A stretch of DNA of 7,622 bases, taken from positions 1-7,622 of the forward strand of contig DCWG01000023.1 of NCBI GenBank assembly GCA_002327525.1, read 5' to 3'. The position numbers and the translations under genes were made by a program. Shown in pieces: positions 5,598 through 7,622 of the stretch; positions within the stretch are counted from its first letter, which is position 1, and the number at the start of each line of letters is the position of its first letter. The notes under the pieces are model-generated. The model did no database searches and had not been told where the DNA came from. It worked only from the letters and a program-made list of their open reading frames with translations. Origin of the DNA: Gammaproteobacteria bacterium UBA2168 (GTDB taxonomy: Bacteria; Pseudomonadota; Gammaproteobacteria; Pseudomonadales; Azotimanducaceae).

Positions 5598-7496
5598 TCA
5601 ATATCGCCAACCCAGCAGATTCCAGTACCCCAGCACGAGAACCAGCAGAAGGAAAACCACGCTCACGTAAGTATAGCGAACACGCTGCCAGACGTTGCAA
5701 TCATCCGATCGCCACACTGTTACTAACAGCCCAAGACTCCCCACGGTAAAGAGTGCACCCAGCAGCGGCAGCACCAAGACGACTCCTGTTCCAGGTGGCG
5801 GAAAATCGAAGATCATCCGGTCCATGTCCACATTGCCCATGACAACAGCGAGCCCGAGAGCGAATGCGAGGAAGCTGACTGAAGCCAGGATGAGACTCAG
5901 CCTGGCAAGACGCGCCGCGCCGGATACCTGAACCTGGCCCCGATTACGGATTGCGTTCAGCAGTACGAAAAAGCCTGCCAGTAACGCCAGGCCAATCACC
6001 AGCTGATGATTCCCCGCACTCTCTAAGGCGCCGACTTTGTCCGCCACTAGGATGGGTACCGAGCCGAGAAAGGCACGAGTAACCGCACCACCATCGTCGG
6101 TCTCGAACACCATGGTCTCCTGGCGGCCCTGCTGACGAAATACATAGGGTTCGACCTCGATGAAGCGCCCACCCAGTCCTTCACCAGGCACGACGATCTC
6201 ACCCTCGGCACCCGGCGCGATGGCGAGGTCTCCAGCGAGACCAATAACCCCTTCCAGCTTTGTGAAGGAGCGTCGATTGATCCGATACGCACCGGCGATC
6301 TTCGCGATCCGTTCTGCACTTCCTTCGGGCGGCTCTGGCGGAAACTCCGGTGCCTTACCCCTATCACCGGGATAGAAGTAGTCGAGCACCGCGTCCACCA
6401 CACCGGCACGCGCCACAGCACCGTCCGGTGTATTGAATGAGAGGAAAAAGCCGAAGTCCGTCTCCGGGTGAATGACGAGCTGGGAGTGAAAGGCGATGGT
6501 GTTGCCACCGTGGCCGACGAATCGCTCGCCATTGCGGCGAATCTCGTAAAACCCGTGCGCCATACCGGCCACCCGCGGATCATGGGCAAACAGTCGGGAG
6601 TGCATGAGCTGTGTCGTCTCCGGATCGAGAATCCTGGTATCTCCATACGCCCCGTCCTGCACATGGGCGATGATGAACCGCGCCATGTCGTTGGCAGATG
6701 CGGAAAGTGCCCCGGCAGGGCCGAAGTTCTTGATGAACTCGAATCCCATGAGCTCGATGCCGTTGTGCGCGCTCTTGTAGCCCTGGGCAAAGTCCGGCGC
6801 GAGGCGCTCCGGGAGCGGTTCGTCAAAAGTAGACTGGGTCATACCCAGAGGAGCGAAGATGTTCGAGGCTACGTAATCCTCGAAGCTCATCCCGGAAATG
6901 TTGGCGACAACGAGTCCGGCCAGAGCCGTGGACCAGTTGCTGTAAGCCGAATAGGTCCCCGGCGCCCAGATCTGGTTGGGAATGTGTGCGGCAAGCGAGT
7001 CCGCCAGCGGCACCAGATTTTCCACCTCGTCAGCAAAGAGATACCCGACTGCACCATCTTCCAGGCCGGGGGAATGCGTCATGATGTGCGTCATGGTCAG
7101 AGGCTCACCGAAGGCGTTGGGGATTTCGAACTGATCCACGTAGTCGCTGACCGGGGCGTTAAGATCGATCCTGCCCTCCTCCACAAGCTGCATCACAGCC
7201 GTCCAGGTGAAGAGTTTCGATACGCTGCCCGGGCGGAAAAGCGTGCGAGCCGGATCGACGGCAACACCCGTCTCAAGGTTTGCCATGCCATAACCCCTTG
7301 ACAGCACTAGCTCTCCGTTCCGGACCAGCGCGAAGGTCATGCCTGCGAGCTTATAGTCCCGGAACTGAGCCGCCATCACGCCATCGAGGTAGACGCCAAA
7401 CCGATCCACATCGCTGAATTCAGCAGCGGACGCCGGAGTGAGCGACCACAAACTCAAGACGACGCCAAACAAGGACGTTCTGATTTTTTCGTACAT
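5598..7496 (-). CDS. Beta-lactamase-family serine hydrolase with C-terminal membrane helices
   Basis: Starting at the ATG complementary to 7494-7496 the product is 632 residues. GGGAAGAGG lies 4 bases upstream, which makes this ATG preferable to the in-frame TTG at 7511. Residues 1-25 form a signal peptide ending in PASAA. The class C beta-lactamase/penicillin-binding fold spans about 30-375: S91-V-S-K94 (SxxK nucleophile motif), Y185-S-N187 (YxN) and H329-G-G (third motif). A beta-rich linker domain follows at about 395-490, then four hydrophobic segments near 498-516, 532-553, 570-593 and 608-629. The catalytic domain should face the periplasm, anchored in the inner membrane. Family members include esterases, peptidases and penicillin-binding-like proteins, so antibiotic resistance should not be assumed. 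It is the first gene of a likely two-gene minus-strand operon with the LLM oxidoreductase. Confidence 0.85.
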   Translation of the reverse strand: MYEKIRTSLFGVVLSLWSLTPASAAEFSDVDRFGVYLDGVMAAQFRDYKLAGMTFALVRNGELVLSRGYGMANLETGVAVDPARTLFRPGSVSKLFTWTAVMQLVEEGRIDLNAPVSDYVDQFEIPNAFGEPLTMTHIMTHSPGLEDGAVGYLFADEVENLVPLADSLAAHIPNQIWAPGTYSAYSNWSTALAGLVVANISGMSFEDYVASNIFAPLGMTQSTFDEPLPERLAPDFAQGYKSAHNGIELMGFEFIKNFGPAGALSASANDMARFIIAHVQDGAYGDTRILDPETTQLMHSRLFAHDPRVAGMAHGFYEIRRNGERFVGHGGNTIAFHSQLVIHPETDFGFFLSFNTPDGAVARAGVVDAVLDYFYPGDRGKAPEFPPEPPEGSAERIAKIAGAYRINRRSFTKLEGVIGLAGDLAIAPGAEGEIVVPGEGLGGRFIEVEPYVFRQQGRQETMVFETDDGGAVTRAFLGSVPILVADKVGALESAGNHQLVIGLALLAGFFVLLNAIRNRGQVQVSGAARLARLSLILASVSFLAFALGLAVVMGNVDMDRMIFDFPPPGTGVVLVLPLLGALFTVGSLGLLVTVWRSDDCNVWQRVRYTYVSVVFLLLVLVLGYWNLLGWRY

Positions 7497-7500
7497 GCAG

Positions 7501-7509
7501 CCTCTTCCC
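7501..7509 (-). promoter_or_regulatory. Ribosome-binding site of the serine hydrolase
   Basis: Read on the minus strand the sequence is GGGAAGAGG, ending 4 bases before the ATG at 7496. It settles the start in favour of that ATG, which also gives a standard-length signal peptide. Confidence 0.65.
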
Positions 7510-7556
7510 AACAGCGTGACAGACGGATGGTCACCTGATTCCGATACGCGATCAAT

Positions 7557-7622
7557 GCATGGATAGGAAATATAAAAGGGATGTTCGGTATCGCTGTATG
7601 GTCCGTGGTCAACGGCAGAGTG
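7557..7622 (+). repeat. 66-bp repeat, copy B, cut by the window end
   Basis: This is the second, directly oriented copy of the element at 4266-4331, with 61 of 66 identical positions. It runs to the last base, so its true length is unknown. It lies upstream of, and divergent from, the serine hydrolase gene. Confidence 0.9.
7581..7622 (+). CDS. Possible 5' end of an unidentified gene running off the window
   Basis: An ATG at 7581 opens 14 codons (MFGIAVWSVVNGRV) with no stop before the window end. The first residues are hydrophobic and could be a signal sequence or membrane helix. Support is only its similarity to copy A, with silent third-position changes. AGGG abuts the ATG and AGGA lies 13 bases upstream, neither at ideal spacing. 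I recognise no family. Confidence 0.25.
   Translation, partial: MFGIAVWSVVNGRV

Noticed and set aside
6468..7301. Plus-strand frame of 277 codons opposite the serine hydrolase
   Set aside because: It mirrors the hydrolase region containing the SxxK, YxN and HGG motifs and shows no domain of its own.
7497..7511. Upstream TTG start for the serine hydrolase, adding five residues
   Set aside because: Those codons contain the GGGAAGAGG ribosome-binding site of the ATG at 7496, and the ATG gives a normal signal peptide.
1..7622. CRISPR array, tRNA, rRNA, transposase or integrase gene
   Set aside because: No regularly spaced repeats, tRNA-like cloverleaf, rRNA-like segment or recombinase motif was seen on reading both strands. 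The only repeats are the 19-bp pair, the 66-bp pair and short local ones.

Overview
The window looks like chromosomal DNA of a Gram-negative, probably proteobacterial, environmental aerobe. The reasons are a secreted cytochrome c/PQQ-type dehydrogenase, short-chain dehydrogenases preceded by Shine-Dalgarno sequences, a luciferase-like (LLM) oxidoreductase, and a beta-lactamase-fold serine hydrolase carrying a signal peptide and membrane helices. The lineage cannot be fixed further from sequence alone. GC content is uneven by hand count of sample stretches: about 49% over 520-689, 70% over 1201-1260, 72% over 3481-3540, and 53-55% over 4801-4920.

Layout. Positions 1-519 hold no gene I recognise, only a perfect 19-bp tandem duplication, one weak 58-codon reading frame and a candidate promoter. 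Positions 520-4249 form a probable plus-strand operon: a 676-residue cytochrome c-PQQ dehydrogenase of the polyvinyl-alcohol-dehydrogenase type, then two paralogous SDR oxidoreductases whose coding regions overlap by 8 bp. Positions 4250-4547 are a convergent intergenic region with one copy of a 66-bp repeat. Positions 4548-7496 form a probable minus-strand operon: the serine hydrolase is transcribed first and an Rv3520c-type LLM oxidoreductase second. A second copy of the 66-bp repeat, in direct orientation, lies at 7557-7622 and runs off the window end.

Possible joint function (inference). The PQQ-type enzyme would oxidise an alcohol in the periplasm and pass electrons through its own haem. 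The two cytoplasmic SDRs, both with an Asp that favours NAD, would act on hydroxyl or carbonyl groups of the imported product. The hydrolase and LLM enzyme could cleave and oxygenate related compounds, but they are on the opposite strand, have lower GC, and are bracketed by the 66-bp direct repeats, so they may be a separately acquired module. No substrate can be named from the sequence.

The points most worth a second look are the direct repeats around the 3.2-kb hydrolase/LLM block, the composite N-terminus of the PQQ enzyme, and the tandem SDR pair with Thr at the usual catalytic Ser position and a long active-site insertion in the first member.
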